Shown here one piece after another: positions 23,642 to 35,606 of a stretch of 64,000 nucleotides of DNA. A program made the translations under genes and the position numbers. The notes below the pieces were generated by a model, which saw only the letters and a program-made list of their open reading frames with translations, did no database searches and was not told the origin of the DNA. The stretch is from assembly GCF_002127325.2 (NCBI RefSeq), contig NC_035433.2, positions 83,208,079-83,272,078 on the forward strand. The letters run 5' to 3'. Position 1 is the stretch's first letter; each line of letters begins with the position of its first letter. Source of the stretch: Helianthus annuus (lineage: Eukaryota; Streptophyta; Magnoliopsida; Asterales; Asteraceae).

Positions 23642-24920
23642 AAAGGTCATGATTCATCATTTAAAGTTTAAACAAGTGTTTTAAGGTTAGAAATATACAT
23701 TTTCAAACGGCAAACTAATCTACTTAAACAACACCTTCCGACCATACTATATCCCCAGAGTACAATTATTAGAATATTTAATAATTACAAGTAAAGTTTA
23801 CTATTAAAAGTGGCTATTTGTACATGTTATCATTTGAATAACTTTTTCTTTTGTTAGAAATTTACATTTTGACTCGTAATTTGACACACAAATTACAAAA
23901 TTAACTAGTGAAAGAGTTATACAAAATACGGGTGTGCTAATTTCTGCTCAAACTGGCAAACTGAAAACCAGATCGAACAGAGAACGAGCCAATTCACGTT
24001 CATGGTATGGAAAAATACATGGTTTTTGGATTGGTCCATCCACTACCATTTCGGTCTGGTTCATGTCCAGAACCAAATCCTTTTTTTTATTGAAAAGACA
24101 CCGTTTACGCAAGGAATCAGACTTATATCATTAGCCCAGAAGTTTGATCGGGTTCTTGCTTTGATCTGAGCGATTGCACACCTGTAGTTTCTAGTCAACA
24201 TTCAGCTACAAATTCCCAATATTTTTGGACATAATCCACTTAACAACATGCTCTATTTAATTAATTAATCAACTATAATACAATTAAGAAGTTTTGTGAA
24301 TAGACAGTAGACCCGGAAATTTTGACCCAATAGTTTGAATTTGGGCTAATTTGGACTTTAAAAAAAAGTGATGGGCTACTTTGGGTTAACATTAATACTT
24401 AAGTGGGTTGAAATGGGTGGATGAATGGCCAAATAAAATTACCCGGTGGGTTACCCTAAAAAACAAACGGGTTTCCAAATCGAATTCAAACGCAGATTCA
24501 ATTCGATTATCAAGACTCATAACTTAACAAACAGGTTTGAAACGATTCGAATTCAAATCATCTCATCTGTCTATTCTGAAGATTTATTGTGCTGCGTAAT
24601 TTGAGGTAAACATCAATTTTAGGGTTATTTTGTCGCAAAATCACTGATTTTAGGGTTAGTTTGTCAGGATTTTAGGGTTAATTTGTCGTGAAATCAATTA
24701 TAGCAATTTCATGATTTTTCCATGCGATTTCATACAAAAACACACTCCATGCGATTTTGGAGACCTCCCATGCGATTTCAACCAAAAACCCCCACATGCG
24801 ATTTGTTCGACTCCAGAACACGCGCTTTTTTATAGGGTGCGAATTGGCTTCAGCGTACCATCGTATCGTACGATAAGCCCATTTGTATGTTACACTTTTT
24901 CTATATATATATATATATAT
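23642..24920. other. Intergenic DNA with a short repeat cluster
   Basis: No gene is supported. Between 24710 and 24805 CATGCGATTT occurs four times at irregular spacing. The flanks carry dispersed-repeat style AT-rich text and a TA microsatellite just before the MITE at 24921. Confidence 0.5.
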
Positions 24921-25450
24921 ATAGGGAGGGGCTCATGCGAGAACCACCCTTATTGTGAGAACCTTGAGAACCAATGTGAACACAACCTAAAATAGCTAAA
25001 AAAACCTAACCCCCACCCCCCCCCCCCCCCAAAAAAAAAAAAACCTAAACCCCCCCCCACCCCCCAAAGCTAAATGCTAAAAAAAACCTAAAAAAAACCT
25101 AACCCCACCCCCACCCCCCCTCAAAAACCTAAACCCCCCCCCAAAGCTAAAATGCTAAAAACTAAACCCCCAAAAAACCTAAAAAAATCTAAAAAATCTA
25201 CAAATTTTTTTTTGAATTTTTAAATATTTTTCATGTTAAAATCGCTACTTTTAGAAGCAAAAAAAAAAAAAAAATTAAATTTTTTTTTTATTTTTTCGAA
25301 AAGTAGCGATTTTTTTATAAAAAATATTAAAAAATTCAAAAAAAAATTTTTTGTGTGATTTTTAGCTATTTTTAGGCATTTTTGGTGTGTTCACATTGGT
25401 TCTCGCGGTTCTCACAATAAGAGGTGGTTCTCGCATGATCTTCTCCCTAT
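24921..25450. mobile_element. MITE or foldback with about 65-bp inverted ends
   Basis: The left end ATAGGGAGGGGCTCATGCGA continues GAACCACC..TTATTGTGAGAACC and AACCAATGTGAACACA. The right end mirrors it (TGTGTTCACATTGGTTCTCG to TTCTCCCTAT). It lies in a TA microsatellite, so the duplication cannot be told. The centre holds long C and A homopolymers and a second inner inverted repeat around 25220-25350 (AAAAATCGCTACTTT motif). Confidence 0.75.
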
Positions 25451-26086
25451 ATATATATACGATATATATGTTTTGTATACTGAAGAAGATGAAGAAGAAT
25501 AAGAACAATCACTCATACATAGAGATTTATTTATGTGGTTTGATCATTATGGTTATGACCGTAAGCAACTGTGATGCGTCTTCATATTAAGAAAAATAGA
25601 AAATGATGCAGAGCAGTTTAATAACAAACAAACAAGCACAACCAATTTATGTAAGAAATAACTAATTTGGTTGACCTAAGTGATCTAGGATCTCTGGTCT
25701 GGATATCCACACGTGTAACAATTCTTCAACGGTCAAACTAGAATAACAAGTTTTTTGTTTTTTTTTTTTTTTACACTTATAACTCAAATGGAGATGTTTA
25801 ATATCGTTATCTTTGATAGTAGGAGGATGATATATCTATGCATCACGCTTTAATCTTTGTTAGCTGAGCATGGTTAGAAAAACCAACATGAATATAAGTA
25901 CGATAAATCTGTTGGTTTCTATCTCTTATTACCAGTAAGTTACCAAATAGCTTGAATTTATAGGTGGATCAATGGTAATTAACAGTTATGCATAACGTAC
26001 CTTCTTGTTAGTTCTTTAAGCAAGGCTACAACATTTTCTCTCAGCTGGGAATTAGATAATAGAATACTTGATAGCATAATTTAAAC
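25451..26086. other. Intergenic DNA, nothing recognised
   Basis: AT-rich, with a TA microsatellite at its start and a T run near 25760. Only short chance frames are present. Confidence 0.5.
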
Positions 26087-26252
26087 TAGGGATGAGCATG
26101 GTACCGGTTCGGTACCGAACTGGTACGGGTACCGAATAACGGGGAAAATGGGTACCGGTACCGAATATACTGGTACAGTATCGGTATCAGTACCGAAAAA
26201 CGGGGAAAATGAGTATCGGTTCCGGTACCCAGTACCAATTGCCTATCCCTAA
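26087..26252. mobile_element. Small GGTACC-rich inverted-repeat element, copy 1
   Basis: Ends TAGGGATGAGCATGGTACCG and CAATTGCCTATCCCTAA are inverted. The interior is made of GGTACCG/CGGTACC units in both orientations. Related copies stand at 58045-58214 and 58306-58525. Confidence 0.55.
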
Positions 26253-26740
26253 TTTTAACTGCATTTACAAGCAAATTTTATTTGACACTTAAGATAGTTT
26301 GAATAATTTTCTAGTGTCTAAAATATGTTCTACACCCCTAAAAGGATATACTAATTTTCTAGTGTCCAAAAAGATTTTTGTACAACATAAAAGGCATTGG
26401 ACTAATTGTTATTGTTATTTTTAACTTTTTGTTTTTATTTATATTTTTTTTTTCTTTTTGTTTTTATTTATTTTTTTTACTTTTATATCTTCTTATTTTT
26501 TAGTTTTTAATATTTTTATTTTTCGTTTTTACATATTATAATTTTTTTCTTTTTTTATATATTTTTTGATTAATTTTTTATCATCTCGTCCTAACCCAAA
26601 CCCATCCTAACTCAAACTTATCCTGACCTTTTTTTAATATACTCATCCTGACCCAAACTCATCCTAAACTAAACCCATCTTGACCCATGATCCAAACCTA
26701 CCTAACTTGCCCACTTTGCCACCTATAATCCTTACGCTGT
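26253..26740. other. Intergenic DNA, low complexity
   Basis: A TTTTTATTTTT-rich stretch at 26400-26580 is followed by degenerate CATCCTGACCCAAAC repeats at 26585-26690. No gene is seen. Confidence 0.5.
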
Positions 26741-27135
26741 AAAGATATATCTTGTACTTTTTTTCATAAGGAACTTGTGGTGAACCAAGTTAACTTTTGG
26801 TCAACCGTTCGACAAAATGCCTAGGTGAAAAATCATGAATAAGTTTAGATTTTGATGTATTTGACTCTTTGTACTAACATCAATTGTTGTACAGGTAGAG
26901 TAGTATGCGTAAAATGATGAGACCAATGATACAACCAAGCCTCTTCTAGCGAGATATCTTGTACTTCTTTTATTCGGAACTTGTGAATTAAGTTATGTCT
27001 TGGTCCAACTGATTCATCAAATGCGACGGTGAAAAATTGCAACAAATAATTTTAGGTTTGTTTTATGAAAACATGAATTTGCGTAAAGAGTAGCATGTAT
27101 AAGATAGTGAGAACAATGATGCATCCAGTGTTTAG
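26740..27135. repeat. Diverged direct repeat of about 200 bp
   Basis: AGATATATCTTGTACTTTTT at 26744 and AGATATCTTGTACTTCTTTT at 26952 start two units that continue through GGAACTTGTG, a CAA-rich stretch, GTGAAAAAT and a GTATGCGTAAAATGATGAG/GTATAAGATAGTGAG block. The copies are strongly diverged, so this is an old duplication of unknown content. Confidence 0.6.
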
Positions 27136-27347
27136 TACCATGGTTTAAAAATGCCGCATCAGGTGCGCATAATGCGTAATGCGTGCACGATGCGGTGATG
27201 AAAACGCATTGCTGCAGTTGATGTGCAGTGATTTCTCAAAGCGCATTGTCAATAGCGATCGCTATAGCGCGCTACGTAGCGTATAAGTATAGTGTCGCTA
27301 TTAGGGTTGTAGCGATGGATAGCGAGATTAGCGACACTTTATTTTTT
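27136..27347. repeat. Short GC-patterned dispersed repeat, left part
   Basis: Repeats of AATGCG, GATGCG, then AGCG/CGCTA units (GCGCGCTACGTAGCG). The same TAGCG text resumes after the foldback at 27724-27990, so the foldback landed inside this older repeat. Confidence 0.45.
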
Positions 27348-27723
27348 GAGTTAAATGCCATTTTAGTTTCTATGGTTTGAGCCATTTTGCCAGTTTAGTC
27401 CAAAGGTTTTATTTTTCACCTGTGGGTCCAAAAAGGTTTCACCTTTGCCATTTTAGTCCATTGGGTTAACTTCATCCATTAATTCTTTTAACGAGAAGGG
27501 CAATTTGGTCATTTCACATGACCGAATTGCCCTTCTAGTTAACAAAATTACATATAAAATGACCAAATTGCCCTTTCGTTAACAGAAAAAATGAATGAAG
27601 TTAACCGAGTGGACTAAAATGGCAACGGTGAAACCTTTTTGGACCCACAGGCAAAAAACGAAACCTTTGGACTAAACTGGAAAAATGGCCAAAAACCACA
27701 GGGACTAAAATGGCATTTAACTC
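27348..27723. mobile_element. Foldback MITE with arms of about 170 bp
   Basis: GAGTTAAATGCCATTTTAGT at the left and ACTAAAATGGCATTTAACTC at the right are inverted. The pairing continues almost to the centre (TCACCTGTGGGTCCAAAAAG with CTTTTTGGACCCACAGGCAA, and GGGCAATTTGGTCATTT with AAATGACCAAATTGCCC). The target duplication is hidden in T-rich flanks, so the superfamily is not decided. Confidence 0.85.
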
Positions 27724-28956
27724 CTTTTTTTGTTTTCTTAATATAAATAGCAATTAAATATAGCTATAAAATAGCTGAATTTTAGGCTTTTGTTAAATAT
27801 ACATGTAAAGTAGCATATATACCAGGGTATTTTGATTTAATACACATATAAAATTTTAATTTTTCTTTTCTAATGTATCGCTATTTAAAAATAGCCGCCC
27901 GCTATTTATCACTATTCGCTATGTAGCATATAGGTACCTTATCGTTATTTGTCGCTATTCACCATTAACAACTATGTATGGTGCAGGTGATGCGGTCTGT
28001 TTGTATTTGAAATTATATTTATATATTGTTTTAACCACCTAATGTCTATATGTTTGTTTGATATATTGATTTTAGGATTAGGTATTATGATTTTATATAT
28101 TGTTTGTAAGATTATGATTTTATATATTGTTTGTTATTTACCTATTTTCTGTTTGTGGTTTTATACCTCGTTACATAAGCCAACACAAATATGTTGATTT
28201 TATATGCTTTATACCTGTTGCTACTGTGTTTGAACTTTGAATAACATATTTTCTGTTTTTGAATCACTGTTAATTTGTTTTATACTTGATTTTATAAATT
28301 AAAACTGAGTTTGTATGTTTAAGTGTGTTGTTATAAGAGTGTTTTTATGTTTTAAGTATTAACGATATAAGAATTGCTATCTAGAATGATTATTTTTAGT
28401 ATAGTTTAATAATGAACGCCTCACATACGCCGCTTTTTAATTCCACATTCGATACACACTTGACGAAGGTGATTACCCTTTTAAAAGTTCATCCTTAGAT
28501 CACCTCAAAACATGAAAATTGAAAAACATTCCTTAACCTCTTAAGAATGCTTTAGTTCCTTTGAATTGTGCACTAATGATCTTCAACTAACGCCCAACGG
28601 TTGTCATCATTTAAGTTCTTCACTTGGTTCACAATTCGCTCTTTCTTTCTTTGGACTTCCATATTTCAAAGCTGGCTTCTTTAGTGTTTCTAATAGCTCG
28701 GATGCTAGCATCATTTGTAGTGAATCATGCAATGCTTATTATTATTATTATTATTTTTTTTGGCTAATTGCCCAAATGACGTAGGATTTCAGTTAATACC
28801 TCTAACCAAGTCTAACCAACTCCTTTGCCTGATATTTGGATTACGATGATACAAGAAATACTTGAGACACTTGTGTTTTATTCACAAAATTAGATTGTTA
28901 CTGAATTTCTATTGTTGTATGCGTTTTTTGAACACATTTTCTTTTTATAAACAGAT
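27724..28956. other. Intergenic DNA upstream of the L18 pseudogene
   Basis: Starts with the right part of the TAGCG repeat (to 27990), then AT-rich sequence and an ATT microsatellite at 28736-28756. A likely 5' untranslated intron acceptor of the L18 pseudogene (TATAAACAG) ends at 28954. No other gene is supported. Confidence 0.5.
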
Positions 28957-29269
28957 ATGGTGATTCCTTCACCCGTAAAGGCTCAAAGAATCACAAACTT
29001 TCTAAAACCATATCTCTTGAAGATGCATTTTTCAAACAAGTTTGTAAGTGCACAGGTGATTCATGCGCCAACTGCAACTGTTGCAGCTGCCGCAAGTTCA
29101 CAGGAGAAGGTTCTGCGTGAAGCCTGGACTCAAACACAACAAAGTACATGAGATGTTTCCGCTGCTGCTAAGATCGGAATGATATTAGGTGAGAGGTTGC
29201 TCGTTAACGACATCCCAGCCGTTTCAGTCGTCTACAAAAAAAAAAAAAAAAAAAAAACCAAAGATATCA
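28957..29269 (+). pseudogene. Ribosomal L18p/L5e-family pseudogene, 5' part
   Basis: The reading starts MVIPSPVKAQRITNFLKPYL and continues FVSAQVIHAPTATVAAAASS, SQEKVLREAW, DVSAAAKIG and ILGERLLVNDIPAVSV. This matches my memory of the small plant uL18-type family that binds 5S rRNA and acts in organelle ribosomes. TGA at 29149-29151 stands where family members have Arg. A run of 22 A at 29236-29257 puts the following NQRYHGKV part out of frame by one. The Copia element inserted at 29265-29269 and carries the rest away to 36038. An acceptor directly before the start suggests a genomic, not processed, copy. Confidence 0.82.
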
Positions 29270-29700
29270 TGTAAGATTAAATATATTATGTTTAATATTT
29301 AATCTATAGCCATCTTAATCATTTACATTATAGAGATCAAAATATATTAGAACCTATTATTTAATTAGTTGGTAATTGTTGATGGACCATATTACCCTTA
29401 GTAACTAATTAGGTTTCCTCCTGGGTGCTTATATAAGGAGAGTTATGTGGAGGTTTAAGGGTTACTCAGTTTCACAATTCACACACCCCATTAGCCATAA
29501 CATCATCACGAAACCTCCTCTCCATAACCGATACCCTTTTCGGTTTTCTTAGCACCATCATCAGTTAGCACCCTAAGGAGGAACCCGATCAAGATGACAG
29601 GCATGTTGAACTCCCTCACAGGATTCTCCTCTGCACTATCTGCTATGACAGGTATGACTTATATTGTTTTCCTTCATGCATAAACAGAACTGAACCAACA
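29270..29700 (+). repeat. Left LTR of the Copia element
   Basis: Contains a TATA box TATATAAGG at 29430, so transcription should start about 30 bp further on. From ATG at 29594 it also holds the first coding exon of GAG, ending at donor ACAG/GTATG (29651/29652). Confidence 0.9.
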
Positions 29701-29702
29701 TG

Positions 29703-29714
29703 TGGTATCAGAGC
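29703..29714 (+). other. Primer binding site of the Copia element
   Basis: TGGTATCAGAGC, two bases after the left LTR, is complementary to the 3' end of plant initiator tRNA-Met, the usual Copia primer. Confidence 0.9.
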
Positions 29715-30223
29715 ATATGTTGATTAGTCAGTTCTGTTTTCGTATCCATAATTCTGGGATTGAAACTTGGAAAACGGATTATTTTCTTTATAATTTTTCA
29801 AAACCGTCACAGCCGGTTTCGAGTCATGAAGATCGACTCGAAATCATGATTTTCGGAAAAAGATTAATGATATGTTCATTCGGAATTAACTTGTTTATGT
29901 TTAGCCGAAATCTGTTTAGAAAAAACTATTAAAATTCAGGTTTCGGGTTCCAGAATTTATGTTTTATGTTTTAGGGTTCATCATGTTCTTGAGAAAATTC
30001 GAAGTATTCTGTTATGATTTGGAATATGATTCGGATTATTAAGTGTTTTTTCCTGGCTTTGATCTATTTTGTCCTCTAAAGTTTTTTAGAAAACTGTTAA
30101 AAGATAAAGAGATTGCAATTTCGAAATCTGTTGACAAAATTAGATCAGCTTAAAACAGGAAAGAATATCTCTTAATCCCTTAGATTTCGAATTTTCGGTT
30201 ATGATATCACAATTAACAGCTGT

Positions 30224-30530
30224 TAGTGAGGTTGCTACTCGCAACCATAACGTCATCACTCGCAACCATGAGGTTGCTACTCGCAACCATAACGTCATCA
30301 CTCGCAACCATGAGGTTGCTACTCGCAACCATAACGTCATCACTCGCAACCATGAGGTTGCTACTCGCAACCATTACGTCATCACTCGAGACCATGAGGT
30401 TGCGACTCGCAACCATAACGTGATTAGTCGAGACCGTAGTTGCGACTCGCAACCAAAACGTCATTAGTCGAGACCGTAGTTGCGACTCGCAACCATAACG
30501 TCATTAGTCGAGACCGTAGTTGCGACTCGA
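30224..30530 (+). repeat. 42-bp minisatellite in the Copia leader
   Basis: About seven units built from GAGGTTGCTACTCGCAACCA and TAACGTCATCACTCGCAACC; the last ones are diverged (TAGTCGAGACCGTAGTTGCG). Each unit holds short inverted pieces (GGTTGC / GCAACC). It lies in the presumed leader intron. It makes long overlapping open frames on both strands that are not genes. Confidence 0.92.
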
Positions 30531-30588
30531 AATCTCATTATTTTAAGCTGTTTAAATGTGAACTAAAGAAAAATTTTTTACTTAGTTA

Positions 30589-31020
30589 ATTTGAATGAGC
30601 TTTTGATATATCATTTCTGGCCAAGCAATCCTAAGACCGTAGTTCGATCCGCGCTAACGGGTAGTTTGCTATTAAATAAATGGTTTTGTAATTTACTTAG
30701 TTAATTAATCAGAATCAGATAATGTAATGTTTTACAAAACCAGAAATAGCTTAACTTGAATGAGCTTTTGATATATCATTTCTGGCCAAAGCTGACTTGA
30801 TACATCTACTTATCATTCAGGTATTACGAAAGCTATGCTAAGTGTGCATCATAAGCATGAATGTTTTAATATCTGGCCAAAGCTGATTAATTCTTTTATA
30901 GATGGCATACTTAGCAAGTGCATAACTAAAGTGATTGTTTCAATTTCTGGCCAAAGCTGATTTGTTACAACCACTTTGCACATATGCTTGAATGATTACA
31001 CTTCTGGCCAAAGCTGTTTT
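30589..31020 (+). repeat. Dispersed CTGGCCAAAGCTGA repeats in the Copia leader
   Basis: TTCTGGCCAAAGCTGA-like copies occur about every 80-110 bp (near 30617, 30781, 30871, 30946, 31003). Two also share the preceding GAATGAGCTTTTGATATATC. Function unknown. Confidence 0.75.
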
Positions 31021-34000
31021 GTTTTCGTTTAAGTAGAAATTTTTAGTTAAGTCTATTATTTTGATGTTAGTAATAGACATTATCACAGCTTCATTATGTA
31101 AAATGGTCATTATTTTGTCTGCCTTAGTTTAACGTGCCCATAGATCACATTAGTTTTTCTTCCTTAGTATCATAACTTGCTCATCTTATTTCCACTATCA
31201 GCACCCAACTGCGGGATTCCACCTTTGACTGGTGATAACTTTGCTGCATGGAAGGATGCTCTCATGCTTACTCTCGGATTGCTTGATTTCGATTATGCTC
31301 TAAGAGAGAAAAAGCCAGCGGACCTTACCACTCAAAGTACTGCTGCTGAGCAGTTAACTCATGAAAAGTGGACTAGGTGTAACCGCATGTCTCTCATGTT
31401 TATGAAGCAATCCATAAGCAATGCAATCAGGGGAGCTATTCCTGATTCTGAAGATGCTAAAACCTACTTAGAACATGTGGAGGCTCAGTTCAAAGGGACG
31501 TCTAAAGCACACGCTAGTACCCTTATTCTCAAGCTGGTGACAACTAAGTATGATGGGAGGAGCGGCATTCGCGAGCACATCATGATGATGAATGACATGG
31601 CCAATAAGCTGAAGGGGCTGGAAATGGAAATCAGTGATGGTTTCCTTGTTCATTTCATCATTACTTCGCTTCCTTCTTCTTTTGAAGCATTTAAGATCAA
31701 CTACAACACTCAGAAGGAAAAATGGACGATGAGTGAGCTGGTCGCCATGTGCGTACAGGAGGAAGAGTGCATGAGGATGGATCGCACTACTGATGTTGCC
31801 AATTTCACTACCTCCAATCCTAAGAAAAGGAAGCACAATTATCAGAGGAAGGATGCTTCTAAAGTCCATAAGTCTAATCCTAACCCTAATACAAGTGCAC
31901 CTTCCAGCTCTAAGAACTCCTTAGGCAGTATCCGCTGCAAGTTCTGTAAAAAGACAGGACACATGCAGAAGGAATGCCCTGACTTCAAGGAGTGGCTGGC
32001 TAAGAAAGGTAACGATTATTTTATGATACTTGAGTCCTATAATTTAAGTGTTCCTGCTAATTCTTGGTGGTTTGATTCTGGTTCTATGGTTCATGTTACC
32101 AATTCTACTCAGGGATTCCTTTCAATCCGGAAGCTGGAAAGAAACCAAAGAACGCTTAAGGTTGGGGATGATCGAGAATTAGAAGTGAAGGCCATTGGAA
32201 CATTACAATTAGTTATGAAAACTGGTTTATGTATTAAACTTTATGATACCTTATATGTTCCTGAGGTAACTCGGAACCTTGTATCAGGACCAAAGTTAGA
32301 CATGGACGGTTTTATTGTTTCCCATGGTCATCACCAACTCTCTATCCATTATGATTCTGTTCTTTATGGTACTGGTGTTCTGGATGGAGGTCTCTATAGA
32401 TTAGAACTAGATGATGGCTTTTCCAAATCTTTGTTGTCATATAACATTAATGAATCACTCACAAAGATGGAAGAGAAACGAGACTTAGAGACTTCATCCA
32501 TGTTGTGGCATCAGTGTTTAGGCCACATTTCAAAAGAGCGATTAAATCGTCTCGTAAAGGATGAAGTCTTACCTCCTCTCGATTTCTCTGACTTTGGAAC
32601 ATGTGTCAAATGTCTTAAAGGTAAAATGACATTAGCGAATAAGAAAGGTGCCACTAGGAGTTCTAATTTATTAGAACTCATTCACACTGACATTAGTGGT
32701 CCCTACCAAATCGCTGGCATAACAGGACATACTTCATTTATCACTTTTATTGATGATTATTCTCGTTACATGTACTTGTATCTTATTAAGGAGAAATCTG
32801 AATCTCTAACAACTTTTAAAGATTATAAGGCTGAAGTTGAAAAGCAATTAGATCGTCAGATTAAAGTTGTGAGATCAGATAGAGGCGGTGAGTATTATGG
32901 AAGACATACTGATGTGGGTCAAGCTCCTGGTCCATTTTATGAGTTTTGTAAGGGCCAGGGGATTGTGAACCAATACACCATGCCTGGTACACCTCAGCAG
33001 AACGGTGTCGCTGAAAGAAGAAACCGTACCCTTATGAACATGGTGCGCAGTATGTTAGCCAACACTAACTTACCATTATTCCTCTGGACTGAAGCGTTAA
33101 AAGCAGCTGTTCATATACTCAATAGAGTTCCTTCTAAGTCTGTCCCTAAAACTCCTTATGAACTTTGGACAGGAAGGAAACCGAGTCTTAAATATATGAA
33201 AGTATGGGGCTGCATTGCTGAAGCAAAACTTTACAATCCTTTCCTAAGGAAACTTGACCCTAAGACAGTTACCTGTTTCTTTATCGGGTACCCTGAGAAC
33301 TCTAAGGGTTATCGTTTCTATTGTCCTTCCCATGTCACCCGTATTGTTGAAACCAAGCGTGCCGCGTTCCTGGAGGATTTCAAGGTCAGTGGGAGCAGTA
33401 CCAACCCTTACGAAGAATTGCAAGAAGTACAAGACGCGGGGGGGAGAGACTCGTCACTTACCATTACTCCGATTACTCCTCTTGTACCCAATGCAATTAT
33501 TACACCTGGAGTTACTGCACCAACTCCAAATTCACCTCTACAATCAGAACCCATTATACCTCATGACGAAGGCACATCAAACGCTCAAAACCAAGACAAA
33601 CGCTGAACCCGATAATCTACTCAGGAGGTCATCCAGGCAAAGAAGGCCTCCTAACTGGGATGATTATGTTACCTACCTGACTGAAATGGATCCCGGAAAG
33701 CTCAATGATCCTATCTCTTACAATGAAGCCATTAGCAGTGATCAGTCTTCTGAATGGAATAAAGCAATGATTGATGAGCTTGATTCCATGAAGAAAAATG
33801 ACGTTTGGGATTTGGTAGAATTACCCAACGGAGTCAAACCCGTAGGATGCAAATGGGTGTTCAAAACAAAACTGGATCCGAATGGTAACGTTGAACGCTA
33901 CAAAGCGAGATTGGTTGCAAAGGGCTACACTCAGAAAGAGGGAATTGATTATCAAGAGACGTTTTCACCTGTCTCTCGTAAAGATTCATTAAGGATCGTC

Positions 34001-35606
34001 ATGGCCCTAGTAGCTCATTTCGATTTAGAGCTGCATCAGATGGACGTTAAAACCGCTTTCCTTAACGGAGATTTGGACGAAGATGTTTACATGAAGCAAC
34101 CTGAAGGCTTTGAGCCTGAAGGTCAGGAGCATCTAGTCTGTAAGCTGAAGAAATCCATTTACGGGTTAAAACAAGCATCACGTCAGTGGTACCTCAAGTT
34201 TGATGAAGTCATGAAGAAGCAAGGTTTTATGAAGAATCAAGTGGATCAATGCACCTACCTCAAGATGAGTGGGAGCGACTTTACTATACTTGTCCTTTAC
34301 GTAGACGACATTCTATTGGCAAGTAATAGTTTAGACATGCTGCATGAGTCGAAGCGTTTACTCTCGCATAACTTCGACATGAAGGATCTCGGAGATGCAT
34401 CTTACGTCATTGGCATCGAAATTCACCGAGATAGAAACAAAGGGATCTTAGGATTGTCCCAAAGGGCCTACATAGATCGTGTCCTTACACGGTATAACAT
34501 GCAACAGTGCAAACCCTCCGTCGCTCCAGTAGTTAAGGGAGATGTTTTCGGTTCGTTTCAGTGTCCGACAACAGAGGTTGAGAAGGAGCAAATGAGCCAG
34601 ATACCTTACGCATCAGTAGTCGGGAGCTTGATGTATGCTCAAGTCTGTACTCGTCCAGATATCGCTTATATTGCTGGAATGCTAGGCCGTTATCAGACTA
34701 ACCCTGGCTTAGATCACTGGAAAGCAGCTAAGAAGGTACTTCGATATCTGCAAGGGACGAAAGAATATAAACTGACTTATAGAAGAAGTGATCATTTGGA
34801 AGTGGTGGGCTATTCTGATTCTGACTTTGCCAAATGCAAAGATGACAAGAAATCCACTTCGGGCTATATCTTTATGTTAGCAGGCGGCCCTATCTCTTGG
34901 AAGAGTCATAAACAACAGTTGACCACAACTTCCACAATGATGGCAGAGTACATTGCTGTTTATAACGCAACCTGTCATGGAATGTTGCTTAGAAACCTGG
35001 TCACTGGGCTCAAAATCGTTAATTCCATTTCTAGACCATTGAAGCTTTACTGTGATAATTCAGCTGCCGTTAGTTTCTCGAACAGTAACAGTTCGACTGG
35101 AGCTGGTTTATATCTCGATACGAAATATCTATTTGTACGTGAACGTGTTGAGGAAAATAATCTTTGTATCGAGTATATTAGTACTAAGGATATGCTTGCG
35201 GATCCGATGACTAAAGGTCTCCCTCCTAAGGTTTATGAAGAACATGTTCGGAATATGGGATTTAGTAAAGACCTTATTTGAGCATATTGTACTAGCTTAT
35301 GTTTTATGATTAATGAAATTTCCTCAAGTTTGATTTTGTATGTCTGTTAGAATATGTTCAACTGGTATAATGGCATATAGACAAATAAAAGTTACAAATC
35401 AAACAAAGGGCTTACGCGTATTTTGATCATGACGATTAGGTTTTAAATTAAGGCTATAGTATGATTAATGGGGGTCCTGAGTCGCATAATGATTCAACGG
35501 CTGTATTTTTCTGCTATAGTACTTGTTTAAGGCTAAAATGAGTGTTAACTCCTGATCAGGCTTATCTAATACTCATAGTAAATGATTACTCGGCTAAGTG
35601 GGAGAA

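Larger units (their letters stand above)
29594..35281 (+). pseudogene. gag-pol: Copia gag-pol polyprotein, spliced start, one frameshift
   Basis: Exon 1 (29594-29651) lies in the LTR; a 1.55-kb intron ends at CTATCAG before 31202, giving an in-phase join (ATG ACA G/CA CCC AAC). The body then reads GAG ([15 protein letters not shown]), a CCHC knuckle [14 protein letters not shown], protease DSGS, a GAG-pre-integrase HHCC region ([16 protein letters not shown]), integrase ([26 protein letters not shown]), RT (YVDDILLAS) and RNase H ([19 protein letters not shown]). The first frame stops at 33604-33606 (DKR-stop). The RT frame, shifted by one base, is open across this point ([19 protein letters not shown]) to TGA at 35279-35281. 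A one-base indel near 33560-33605 is the simplest reading. Programmed frameshifting is less likely because Copia elements usually have one frame. Confidence 0.9.

Noticed and set aside
23304..23660. Open frames of 65-118 codons on both strands
   Set aside because: They lie in the GC-rich MITE with its inverted ends and show no family-like sequence.
30140..30470. Overlapping open frames of 65-88 codons on both strands
   Set aside because: They are translations of the 42-bp minisatellite in the Copia leader; repeats whose unit is a multiple of three stay open by chance.
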